Assembly: GCA_024362935.1 (NCBI GenBank)
Contig: JANCRA010000040.1
Location: 3,162,001 to 3,226,000, forward strand
DNA length: 64,000 nucleotides
Reading direction: 5' to 3'
From: Setophaga petechia
Lineage: Eukaryota; Chordata; Aves; Passeriformes; Parulidae
Below the pieces are notes generated by a model. It was not told where the DNA came from, ran no database searches, and saw only the letters and a program-made list of their open reading frames with translations. The number at the start of each line of letters is the position of its first letter. Position 1 is the first letter of the stretch. Shown here one piece after another: positions 11,375 to 23,105 of the stretch. The position numbers and the translations under genes were made by a program.

Positions 11375-13690
11375 GCTTGTATTTATTGTGTATTTTAAAA
11401 ATGTTTGTATTCAAAAGTATGTTATAAGAAAACACCAGAAAATCCTTTGAGAAAGATTGGTATTGAGGTGAGGTGTAGGGTTAAGAAAATGTGGATAAAA
11501 TCTTGTCTCTTGGGCTTTTTCTGATTTCTAAGAAGTTAGTTTCTTATCTATAAAACGGAGTGAGGAAGCTAGAGAGGTTTCTCAGAATACTTGAGTTTCT
11601 GCACTGTCCAGACTTTTGGGGCAGAGATATAGTATTCCACTAGTCTTCAAAATTATCTGACCCTGAATATGTTGGATCTGACTCTGAATATGTTGGCACA
11701 AAATTAACAGATTAAAAATAAACAAGGTCTTTAGGTGAATTTCCTTCCACCAAATATGATATTTTTCTTAAATTTCTGTGGGTTTGTTCTTATAAAGCAT
11801 ATTTACTTGTGCTATCTTTCTTGAACATTATAGCAAGTCTAAAATGCAATTTTATTTTCAGCATTAATTTTAAAGAAACTCCAGTCTTCTCTGTCACATA
11901 CCGTGTCCTTCCCTACAATCTCCTATTTATCTCATGAACCAACTCAGTTTTGGGGTGGCAACAGGAGCAAGGAAGAATCCTAGGAGCTGCTTTTTAAGCA
12001 GCCCATTAAACTGGATGGAGGCTTGAGCCTATTTCCCTGCTGAGCATGGAACTTGCTCTTTCTGGATATTACTAATCTCACAGGGCAAGAAGACTATCCT
12101 GAGACTCATTAAGATATTTATGAGGAGCAGCATTGTTAAACTGAATGTGACTGCAATCAGCAGCAACTTCTAAAAGTTTATCCCATCCATAACAGGGTCT
12201 CCTGACCTTGTCTTAATACATGTGTGAAACGCACTGCAATGTAGATAATCAGTGTTGAGATTTTATTTTTATAGAAAGACATTAATCAACATTTGCAGAC
12301 AGCCTGATTTGTAAAAATCTTCCAAGTTCTGCTTCTACATTATTGTGTTTGTTAAAGCAATAAAAGCAGAGAGGAAAATTTTCCCCTTGTTTCTGCAAGG
12401 CAGGCACATCTGAAATCTATTCAGGCTAGCAGAAACCTGTTGTCAGACATTGCTGTAAAATACTTGCAGTGTACCATGGCTGTTTTGTCTATCTTGCTGG
12501 ACACTAATGTTCACCAAGTATAAAAAAGGAAATCACATTGCAAGTAAAAAAATAGCTACTGTTTTGATCAGATGTGGCAAACCAAATCTAAAACTGCTGG
12601 AAAAGTGCTTGCTGGCAAGTTGTCAGTAGAAAAGGTGGTTTTTCAGTGTTTTGTGCTGCTTCTTGGCTATTTCCCATTTATTTTCCCTAGTTTTTCCTCT
12701 CTGCTAGAGAACTATCATTTTAATGAACTTGAGAGAGTGATATCTACTCCCCATTACACATGAGTACAACTGTCAGGCAGTCAGAGAAATTTTTTAGTTC
12801 TCCTGGAGTTATAATGTGCAGTATATGTGGGCCCAGGTTTATGTGTGTATCTGGATGTGAAAGGCTGACAGTGACACACTTTGTTGTAGACCAAAGAAAG
12901 CTGAAATTCCCAGCTACAGCCCAAAGGAAACAACATTGAGTTGACAGTGCAGCAGTGCTTATTTGAGACCTTTTGTAGACTTTCATTAAGCTTTATTTCC
13001 TTTCAGAATTGCACATCCTAACAACACAGGAAGGTAGTCCCAAGTATCTGCATCAGTACTAAAGTTTCACTAGGTTCAATATCCCTACATGGCAAAAAAA
13101 CTTAAAATAAAAATCCATTTGATAGCCTGGGGACAAAAAAGCTCAGCTTTTGGTCACCTCCAAGATGTGCTATTTTGGCTTTGATTTCAATATTGGTCCC
13201 TGTTCAGCACAGCACGTTAAAGACATTCTTGCAGCTTCATATGTATTTAAACATGGGTAGCAGCAAAATGAACTGGCAGGTGTAATTCAAAGAGGAATTG
13301 AACCCAGGCTTAACTGAATGTGGGTGTAAATTAGTGCGGGGTATAACCTAACAAGGTGGCTTTACCTATTGCCTCACTTTAAACACATTTTGTTCTCCCC
13401 ACCTCAGACCATGAGTTTTATGCATAGCTTTTGTGTTGCTGTAAGTAACTTACAAGATATTACTTGGATTTTAGCTGGACTGATATTTCTAAAAAAGAAC
13501 ATTATTAAATACTTGATCTAACAGAACCATTTCAGGTTGTCAATTTACAGTATCCTTGAGGAAGTGTGATTGACTCTGGACAATGTCTGTGGCCATCTGG
13601 ATGTCACATGTAGAAGAAGACTTTAATGGCAGTGAGGTTTTTCTTTGGGAGCCCAACATATCTGTGTCCTGTCCTTCACTTAGCTGAAGA
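11375..13690. other. Unassigned AT-rich DNA
   Basis: No gene is supported. A short two-copy 21-bp tandem repeat lies at 11656-11697. Open frames are all under 100 codons and lack features. No transposon was recognised. Confidence 0.65.
11656..11697. repeat. Two-copy 21-bp tandem repeat
   Basis: The unit beginning tctgaccctgaatatgttgg at 11656 is repeated as tctgactctgaatatgttgg at 11677, with one change in the first 20 bases. It is a local duplication with no evident function. Confidence 0.8.
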
Positions 13691-13790
13691 CTTTCTCAGT
13701 GACTTTGGGCAAATTGCTTCCCTGTACCTCAATTTATCTGCAAAGCCTCAGGCATATGAAGATAATGAAGATGCAATGGCCATAAAGGGC
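13691..13790 (+). mobile_element. MIR-like ancient SINE fragment
   Basis: The stretch 'cagtgactttgggcaaattg' then 'cttccctgtacctcaatttatctg' resembles the highly characteristic MIR block 'GTGACCTTGGGCAAGTCACTTAACCTCTCTGAGCCTCAGTTTCCTCATCTG'. It is followed at the expected distance by 'gataatgaagatgcaa', like the MIR 'GATAATAATA' section. MIR-type tRNA-derived SINEs predate the amniote split, and relics are known in bird genomes. No A/B-box promoter part is recognisable, so only the central and 3' portion is kept. Borders are approximate. Confidence 0.6.
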
Positions 13791-16700
13791 TTCTTGTAAT
13801 ATGAAAATCACAAATTCAAATAAAAAGACAAGAGATTTGAAAATGAGGAAAAGGAATAAGGAATAATTTAGTTAAGCTATAGAAACAATTGCGACAAAAT
13901 ATGAGAACCAAAACCTCTTATGAGTCCCGGAAGCGAATGGACGAATCTATGGTTCAATAAAGTCTATTAGACTCAGATTTACTGGTTGTCTTAACACTTA
14001 ATATATTCTCTCACTACAGATTAATAGAACCTGGGAAGCAAGAGCAGGAAAGCAACTCATGTTTCATTCCTCCTTGATTTCTTTTGTTTCTTCTAACTTC
14101 AGTCAAATTCACTGTGGTCTGTTTTACTGTGCCTGTCCTTGTGTCTCTATATTATTTTTTAGGAATAAAATTTCAGAGACAGGAATCCTGAAGCAGTTTT
14201 CTCCCTCCCAGTTTTTTCTATAATTTCTGACTGCTAGAACTTAGCCTCACTGACTTGGCATAATGAGAGCAACACTATTACATTAATATGTTCCTTACTG
14301 GGGGTGGATATCACACACACATGCCATGGTCAGCCTGAGGAAATAGCTGGGAAGTTAGGCTGCAGTTCTTCTCAAAAAAAAAAAAAAACCAAAACCTGAC
14401 AAACCCAGACTGTCTTCTGCTATTTTTATTCTCTCCGTCTCAGAGAATAGTGGAGCCTTGATTTTGGCTGGAATGTCTTGAACATACTTTGGTATCAATA
14501 ATTAATGATAACCAATGGTAATGGAATAATTAACTCTATTAGAGAAAGTGTACTGTTGCAGGGTAATAGCACAATTTCATATCTCAGTTCTGAAAAGAAA
14601 GCTTGATCTCTCTATTAGGCTTTTTGATCCTTATTTATTAAGGAATGATTTATTCACTTTCACTGCAAAAGTGGACTACATCGGAACACAGAATGGAAAA
14701 GCACCAGCTAGACACAGTGACCTGCTATTTCAAATAAAAATTTTATCAGTCTTTTATAAACTGATTGAGGTAGGCTGTTTCCACCCACTATTCCTCCTTG
14801 CGGGATATTCTAGAGTCTCATTTTTTTTCCTGGTTTGACTCTTCCAGAGCCCATTAATACCTTTTTTTGATGCTAACATTATGCCTTCATTTACAGAGCT
14901 TTTTCCTAGTATTTATGTCCTTGATATATTTATGAAGAGTTCTCATTTTCTTGTTCAGGCCTTGTCCCATTAGCCTAAACATGTCAAGTATGTCAAGTAT
15001 TCACTAAAGAGATGGTCTCTCTGCACACTGGTAAGTCCTGTCTTAGCCTGGCCCTATTTGAATTTATCTTTATTGAACATTCTACATACTTTTCCAGATG
15101 AGACTTCCTCATTAACTCAAAACTAACCTACCCTGGGGGATATATCACTGCTATGGAGAGGAAATTCTATCCTTATAGTACTCTTAGAAGCTGCACAAAA
15201 GACTACTGCCTGTTAGAAATACTTCACCTGACTTATTTGTTGCTAACATATTTGTATTTTCCAGGATCGCCACATCCTTGGTATGTAGACATCTTGTGAT
15301 GAACAGATATACTAAAGTCTTGCTCTGCCATTTACAGCTGATAAGAGCTCATTATAAAGCTAAAGTTCAAGATAATAGTCCATACAGGAATGACCTTGCT
15401 ATTGGTCTTATTAGATTTTTTATTATTACTATTATTCCAGTTTGCAAGGTCACAGAGTACTACTTCATGAGTAGCATAATTCTATATTGGCAGTGACTCC
15501 CAACTTTTCTATCACCAAGTTTTATGAGCACATCTCTAGCAAATTCATTATTGAAAACTTTTATTTAATTCTTTATATAAGTGGATTTTCGTGGCTGTTC
15601 TTTGTTATAAATAAGTAAAGTAATTCAATAATAGTTTTCCAAGACTTATCCTCTAGGAACTGCACTGGTGACTCATTTCAACCCAACATGTGATTATTTC
15701 TTTTTCTGTTTTTTCTCTAATGTTATTTACAGTGTTTTGTACTAACTCCTAGTTCAATTTCTGTGTATCATCACAGGAATTGCTTTACTCAGCTTCAGTT
15801 AGATGGGATTTAGTTAGTTTCTTTGTCTTGGTAGTTATTTTGTTAAATGTAAGAGAACAGTTTTGAAAAGAGTAACTTTGATAAAACTGTTTTTTTGTGT
15901 CCTATTCTTCTTCTACTACTGTGTTCTTAGTTATTTTGCCTTAGAAAACTATCTGAAAACCTTGCTTTTAATTGAACCTTACTAACAGATTTCTGGGTAT
16001 CTCTCCCACTCATTCCTCTTCTCCACTGCTACCTCAAATGTGGTCACAGCTTTTTTGAGGCTGATATTAGCTACATGAGGGAACTATTCTTAAACATAAC
16101 TTTGGATAGCCAATGACTAGTCTATAATACAAGAACAAAAAAAGAGAGAAAGAAATTTCTGATGAGTGTGCTCAATATCTGATCTTCATATTATATTGCA
16201 TGATAAAACAGCTGAACAAACACACACACACCAGGTAGTCATATCAATATATCCTTAGACATATTATCAGGGAAGGCAATCAGTGCTTCAGCCTTGCCAG
16301 AATCTTGTATTTAGTAGAGTGTGACACTTATGAAAACATCACAAAATTTCTTCGGATCTGATTAACTGAAGTGGGTTTTTCAAGATTTTCAAGACATCAG
16401 CAGTAACTGATAATTCTTAGGGCTTTAAAAGAATGTGTAAAAAAAGTACAGGACTTCCTCCTGGGTAACGAAAACTAAAGCATTCTAAAGACACTGGAAT
16501 GGAGGTGGAACCAGTGCCCAGAAATCTTATTCCTAAAATCTGCAAGCATGGCCAAGATAAAACAGCAATGCATCATGGAAAATGTTAACTTATAAAAAAT
16601 CAAGCCTGTATTGCTTGTTTTCTTGGGGGTTCTGTGAACCAAGATGTTTTCAGTGTGGTGCAAGTAGATGAAAATGTGATAGCCATACAGTCTGCCAACA

Positions 16701-19700
16701 CCACAAACATGCTGGTAAATAGATCCTGTTGAGAAAGAGTGTAAATTGCTCATCAAAACAAGCCAAGCTCTCAGATATCTTCCTTATTCTCAGGACTCTT
16801 CTAGTATAAAAGATGAGCAAAGAACTGAATCAATGAAATGCTGCTGTACTTGAAGACATTTTTTCAGAGCTTCTAAAGAATTCAGTATTAAAAGCAAATT
16901 TATGGATGACAGTCTTGTAACTATTTGCCCCACAGGTAAAAAAAATCTTGAGAAGACCATGAATGCTAAAATGTTCTTTATTTTGTAATAAAACCAATCA
17001 AACAGTTCTGCTTTTATTCAACCTCTAAGAAACATATCCCCACTTGGTGCTCAGCAGAAATCATTGACATGGCTCTTCCTTTCAGTCACTTAATCCAGAT
17101 TTTGGTGACCGATTTGTATAGAGTAGAATTTAGCTTCAGAGCCTTGCACTGACCACATCTACAAAAGCTGGCTACCTAAAGAAATTAGAGACAGAAGTTC
17201 TTTAACTTCTTTCCACATATTGCTGCCTGCCAGAAAGCTGTCAGACATTGTAAACTGTAACTCTATCCATTGCAATTACTGATCAGTATGTCCACCTCTG
17301 TGTGTATACAACCAGTTCAGTCTTACAGAAATATTCAAAGATGGAGTTCCTCTTACAAATACATTTTAGTCTTTTTTCCTTGGTCTATTCTGTGTTTACC
17401 ACTCATAAATTCATTTAAGTGAATGACCTTAAACGTGCAGTTCAAACTAGTCCTGTGAAAAATCCAGGCAGAAGACAGGGGACTGAAACAAGTAGATTGA
17501 AGCTGCTGTAGATGTATTTCACTTTTGTAATCAAGAATTGATGTTACAGTGCGACTGTAAACAGTGAGTGTCTTTCTGATTAGATTAGTGAGTAACAATT
17601 ACCTCAGGTGCCACATGAAGTACTGTTAGCTATAAATGGCATCTGGAAAACACCAAGCAAGTGACAGGAGTCTATATAAATATAATTTGGGAATGAGCCA
17701 GCATTACCAAGGACAGTGGTGAGTATACCCTCAGGCTGTCAACACAAGCATTGATTCCCTGACAGCAGAGTATTGCTTGTCTGGTGTAAGAGCCTTAATA
17801 CAAAGCTAATGGTGCTTTGAAGAAGATAAATAGGGCACTAAATTCTTCTTTAGTCCTGACTTAAAGTACTGTTGCATACTCTAGAAGCAACTACAAGGTA
17901 TGAAGTAGTTGTAGTACAGAAATACTTGAAAATTATTGGCAATAAGCCTTTGCCAATGACATAAAGCTGCATCAGTTCCTGACCTAATAGCTAAAAAATC
18001 CTACCAGTACATGTCCAAATCTTTTAGCAGAACACAAAAATGACATTAAATGAAGCAACCTGTCATATTACTGTCAAAAAACTTGCTGTGGGCTTCACAG
18101 AAAAAGATTTGGATTCCCTTTAGCTACAAGCTGGTCACCCTGCCTCAACATCTAAGCAGCTCAGAGCATATGCTGATTTCTTTAGTATAAAAGAGGAATG
18201 TAGTTATTATTTTTTCTGTAAATCACAGATATTTCCTGAATGTTTTAAACTTCAGAGTATCAATCATCCTTTTAAAAACTGTACAGTATGCTGTTAAACT
18301 GGGGATATGAAAGGGACTATTAAGTCTCCCCTGGGCTTTGCTGAATGGTTTTAACATTTTGTTATAAATTTATAATATTTTTTAAATTTCAAATTTTATA
18401 CAGGAGCAAGGCATAGAGCTAGAGCAAGAAGGAGAGCAAGATTGAGTGCAGAAGCAAAAGGGATAGATTCTCTTTATTAGTCTATGGTACTATTCCAACT
18501 CGTATCATGGCAGTTTTATAGGCGTAGGAGGAGATCTCAAGAGGTTTCCTAATTCATCCCTGCTCAGACAGAACTCAGAACCCCTTCCCCAAGTCTGTTA
18601 AGTGACTCTGAAATGTGTTCTTCAAAGTTTGGTCAATGAGGAGTGAACAGAAAGCTTTGTCTATTATCTAACCTGAAACACCATGTGGAAATTCAGAGGT
18701 GTATTTTTCAAATCTACAATAAACATAGAGAACAAATCTTCACTGCCTTCTTCATCACAGCTTTTTACACACAGCAAGAAGTCTATTACCATGTTTCTGG
18801 TGCACCTTCGGCTTGCTGGCAAAACTAAGCTGATTTTTCAGCTTCTCCTTATAAGCTTCCTAAGTTTTTGACATTATTTCCCTCTCAGTAAGTATGTTTA
18901 CCAAATATCCTGAATGTTCAATTAGTCAAGACATAAAGATCTATTTCTTTGATGAAAAGACTGTATAATTCTTGTCTGCACGATAGTAGGATAGGGCTGA
19001 AGATCATTACTGAATATAGTTGTGCCAGAAATCAGAGCTAAGTCATTAAAAACACAGGGGAGGGGCCTTTTTCCCGACAAAGCCCTTATGAGGATTCTGG
19101 TAAAACACTCATATCATGAGATCTGGGCTGAAGGAAGTAATAATTACCTTGGTGACAGTTAATCTACTTGTCTTCAGAGACTTTGGGCCACAGTGCCCAT
19201 ACCATGTGTTCACCATTCTGATCACAGTGAAGGAGAGGAAGGGCACCCATCACAATCTCCTTCACCACACTGGAGTTGAGAGCACTGGTTCTTTTGGCTG
19301 AGTCTTCTCAAAACAGCTTTTCTCTGTCTTACTCACTCTTTCTCTCTTTATCTATTTTTAAACAGGTTTTGGTCCAGCCATGAATGTGGCAGATTCTGTA
19401 GTACTGAAAGAAAATGCGAAGGAGCTGCAGCTGTTGTCAGAAATGGCCAAAGCTCACACATTTTGCTGGTTTTTGGTAGGGCTTACAAAAATTTTGCTGT
19501 AGCTTTTTTTTTCTCTAGCAGTTGTGGGTAAGGATCATTACTAAGAGTCGAAAATTTGGCTTTTTCATTATCCATTTGTCATTATAGTTTTCTTTTTGTT
19601 TTGTTTTGTCAACAGGAAAAAAAGCCTGGGTTCTACTGATAACACTTTCAGCATCTCAGGTGGCACTTTCTGCTTACACTAAGCAATTTCTCTTTTTCTA

Positions 19701-22096
19701 TAATCTAAAATTTTGGACAAAGGATGCTGAGACAGGCTTACATGCACAAAACTTTTCTAGGGTGTCCATGGCTGATGGCAAACATCAATTGCAACAGTGA
19801 AAGTTACAGTGCAGCAAGTGATGACAATAAAGATGACATGGTGAATTTTCCCTGTACTTTCTTCCTAGCACTTTGACTCACACTTGCTTTTGGACTAGTC
19901 CTCTGATATTAGCTAAAACCTGCAAAGAAAGAAAGGAAAGAGAGGAAGGAAAGAAGATGTGAGTTTCATGCATTTCCTCCCTGGGAAGCTTGATACAACA
20001 AGAATATTGAGTTTTGCAGGTGCAGAACTGTGAAAATAGCAACTGGAGGGCAACAGCATAAGAGCAAGGCAAAACCTGTGCCCTGGGAAAAACCCTACCA
20101 CAGCAGCTTGGGTGAAAGGCTCAGAGCCTTGAGGGAAAGGCAGGAGGCAGAATTGCAGACGCTACCCTTTGCTTTACCACACACAAAACACTCCACAACA
20201 AAGCATTTTCCAGGAGTGCTCTCTGTACAGCCCTGTGGAAGGGGAAGAAGAGTTTGAGAATGAATGCCTTGCCTACTACTTCAGTATTTAAATTGCAGAC
20301 TTGTGAAAGAATAAAAAAATGCTTGTAAAGCTTGTTACACAAGGTTTAAAGTGGTTTACTTGAGTTTTCCCTCTTCACAATGGAGCCAGAAAAAGTGTCC
20401 TCTTCAGGACATGATCCGTCTTTCTTGTTTTTCCAAGTCTTTCCAATGTCTTAATTCTGTTTATTTCCCTACATATCTAGTTAGCTGTCTCCTCAAATCT
20501 AGCCTCAATTTGCTGCCTAGAAACGAATCTGATTATGCCTAGCCCTATAGTAGGTTTGATTATTGACTATGATTATCCTTGTAATGGGGCTCTTATGACT
20601 TTGAAAGCTGCTGTCAATTTTCTTATTTACATGTTTCAACTCAGGTCCTTCAACCTTTCATCACTGATACTGGTTTTTAACCCTCTTCATTCTTTCTGAT
20701 CACTTTTCATTCTTTCCTTTCATTTGTTTGAGAGTAAGTCCCCAGCTGAATAGAACAGATTTATCCTGTGCTTCACTCACAACCAGTGATTGTCTCCTGT
20801 GTTTTTACTTTGGAAATTCTTGTTAGTAAAGTTAAGAATCAAGTTTATCCTCTTTTTCAGAAGCATTGTATTGTCTAATTTGATTTGAGTCCAGTATGCT
20901 GATACTTTCCTGCAGTTTTTTCTGTGTAGACATATATTTTCTATTATTGATTTTTGCATTTTCATATTTCTCTTTGAATAAGTTTGCATTTGTGTTTATG
21001 TATTTCAGTCTTGATGTTTTCTGGGTAGCTTTTATTTGAAAAGATACTTTTCAGGACTATTCTTTCCAACACCTTTCAGCTCTCTATAGCTCCATAGGAC
21101 TAGGAAACACATTCATCCAGGTTGCCAATGAACATACAAAAGGTACCAACACTAATACATCCAGACCTGTTTGCCTGGGGACTCACCAAGGGTCCTCATG
21201 CTCCAACTGAGTTGTGAACTAGTGTCTCAATGAATATTTTTCCATTGCATGTGTACCTGTCTTATTCACAGCTTGTTTCTTTAATTTGCTCTTAAGATTA
21301 TTTTATTTTACAATGTTCAAAGTTGACTTAATTCCAGATTTTTACAGCTCCTATTCCCCCCCTTCCACTGGGCCACCAAATGAACTTGGTTGTTCCTGTT
21401 TTTTTCTTCACAGCATGATATCTGTTTTGTATGTGCTAAGTGTTTATAAATTAATAGCTAATCTTAATAATGTTAATGGAATATTTTTCTGAAAATCTTT
21501 GTTAGGTTAACTTGTTCATAATTCCCTAGGTGTTCTCCCTTCTTTCTTGTTTATACTAATTTACAGTCCTCTGGGACTACCCTCACTTTTCATTCATTTT
21601 CAGATATAATTATTCATGGCAAAGAGAATACCCTGGTTATATTCTTAAGTAGTCTACTGTGAATTTCATAAATTCATGATGACTCAGATACACCTAATTT
21701 ATCTTAGTGTTCATTAACCTGTTCTTGCACTGGCTTGTACTGCTGCCACCTTATTTAAACCAGTTTAGGTAAATGTCTGCTCATGCTTAATCATTTTTGG
21801 TGTAGACTGAAGACAAGAGGTTGCATACTGCTGCTTCTGATGTCCTTGTTTCTATTAGTGTTGTGATTAGTGTTAGAATTCCAAGTCATTAGGAATCCCC
21901 TGATATGTCTTATGCAGCTGTAACACTTTTTTACTGTATTTGTCTCATCCCTCTAGTATAATGATTCTGCCTTTTCACTGTCCTTTATAGAGATAAATGA
22001 ACATTATTCTACTTTAAAACTCATCCAAGCTTTAGAACCATTTCCTGGCTAGAAAACAGTACTTCAGCTACAATTTTGTTTCTTAAATGAAAGAAT
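13791..22096. other. Unassigned AT-rich DNA
   Basis: About 8.3 kb without a supportable gene. It includes a 15-A run at 14374-14388, an ACAC run near 16218, and a small CpG-bearing stretch with an AATAAA motif at about 13924-13964 of unknown origin. A splice-framed segment at 19366-19475 is listed separately. The rest is unique sequence to my eye. Confidence 0.6.
19366..19475 (+). other. Candidate exon, plus strand, about 36 codons
   Basis: A long pyrimidine tract (ctttctctctttatc, then tatttttaaacag) gives a strong acceptor ending at 19365. A moderate donor (TTG|GTAGGG) follows at 19476. One open frame starts FGPAMNVADSVVLKENAKEL and then runs through an amphipathic, Glu/Lys/Leu-rich stretch; a second frame is also open. 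I do not recognise either peptide. No partner exon with matching phase was found nearby. This could be a noncoding-RNA exon, a cryptic exon or chance. Confidence 0.15.
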
Positions 22097-23105
22097 CTAG
22101 AATCATAGACTCATAGGATGGTTTGGGTTGGAACGGACCTTAGAGATGATCCAGTTCCAAACCCCTGCCATGGGCAGGGACACTTTCCACTAGACCAGGT
22201 TTCTCAGAGCCCCATCCAGCCTGGTCTTGAACGCTTCTGGGTATGGGGCACAGACAACTTCTCTGGGCAACTTGTTTCAGTGTCTCAGCATCCTCACCCT
22301 AAAGAATTTCTCTCTAAAATCGAATCTAAATCTCTCCTCTTTTTGTTTAAAACCATTTCTCCTTGTCCTGTCACTATCTGTGCATGTAAGTGTTGATCTC
22401 CCTCATTCTTCTAAGTCTCCTTTAACTACTGGAAGGAAGGCCGCCATGAGGTCTCTTTGGTGCCGTCTCTTCTTCAAGCTGAGCAGTCTCATCTCTCTTG
22501 GACTGTCTGAGAAAGCCTCCAGCCCTCTGATTGTCTTTGTGCCACTCCTGTGGATTCACTCCAACAGGTCCACATCTTTCCTGTACTGAGGACCCCAGAG
22601 CTGGATGCAGCACTAAGGGTGGGGTCTCACAAAATCAGAGTAGAGGGGCGGAATCACTTCCCTTGAGCTGCTGGCCACTCCTATTTTGATGCAGTTAAGG
22701 ATGAATCCTCTATACACTTTGGGAGTCATCTGAATTACAGCCAGCTCTGCTACTTTACCAGCAGATGTCTGGGTGGCTGAAATCTCCTAACAGGGTGAGA
22801 GCTTATGTGTGTGATGCTGCCTGCAGCTGAAGCAAGAAAGCCTCATTAGAAAGCCTCCCCCTGGTCAGTCACTGCAGTAGAACCAGACTATAGATGTCCT
22901 TTGTTGGTCCTGTCCTTCTTTTTAACCCACAGGCTTTGATCTCGTGTGTTTTTCAAAGGCAGCTTTTCCCAGTCTCCATTCCTCAACACAACACCCCACC
23001 CCTCCTTTCCAGTCCATCCCTTCTGAAAAGCTTGCAGCCCTCCGTGGTGTGGTTCAGTGATGGCAATGTTTCAGTTGTGCAACTTGTCCCACATTCACAG
23101 GTGTT
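22097..23105 (-). mobile_element. CR1 LINE, minus strand, internally deleted
   Basis: On the plus strand this begins with the inverted CR1 3' terminus (aatcatagactcataggatg, then gtttgggttggaacggacct) and 'ctgccatgggcagggacact'. It continues through the 3' part of CR1 to about 22690 ('gctgctggccactcctattt', 'tgatgcagttaaggatg'). From about 22755 it resumes in a far more 5' part. The reverse complement of 22761-22784 reads GDFSHPDI, the CR1 AP-endonuclease motif (usually GDFNHPDI). Further CR1-like sequence runs to 'gatggcaatg' near 23060. The intervening reverse-transcriptase region is missing, so the copy is dead. The 5' border is approximate. Confidence 0.88.

Noticed and set aside
13924..13964. 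Small CpG cluster followed by TTCAATAAAG
   Set aside because: Too short to assign to an LTR or gene end; no termini were identified.
14959..15030. 72-bp segment with a good acceptor and GTAAGT donor
   Set aside because: All three frames contain stops, so it cannot be an internal coding exon; a noncoding exon cannot be judged from sequence.
22227..22589. 120-codon plus-strand open frame
   Set aside because: It is antisense to the CR1 3' region and is a shadow of the element, not a gene.
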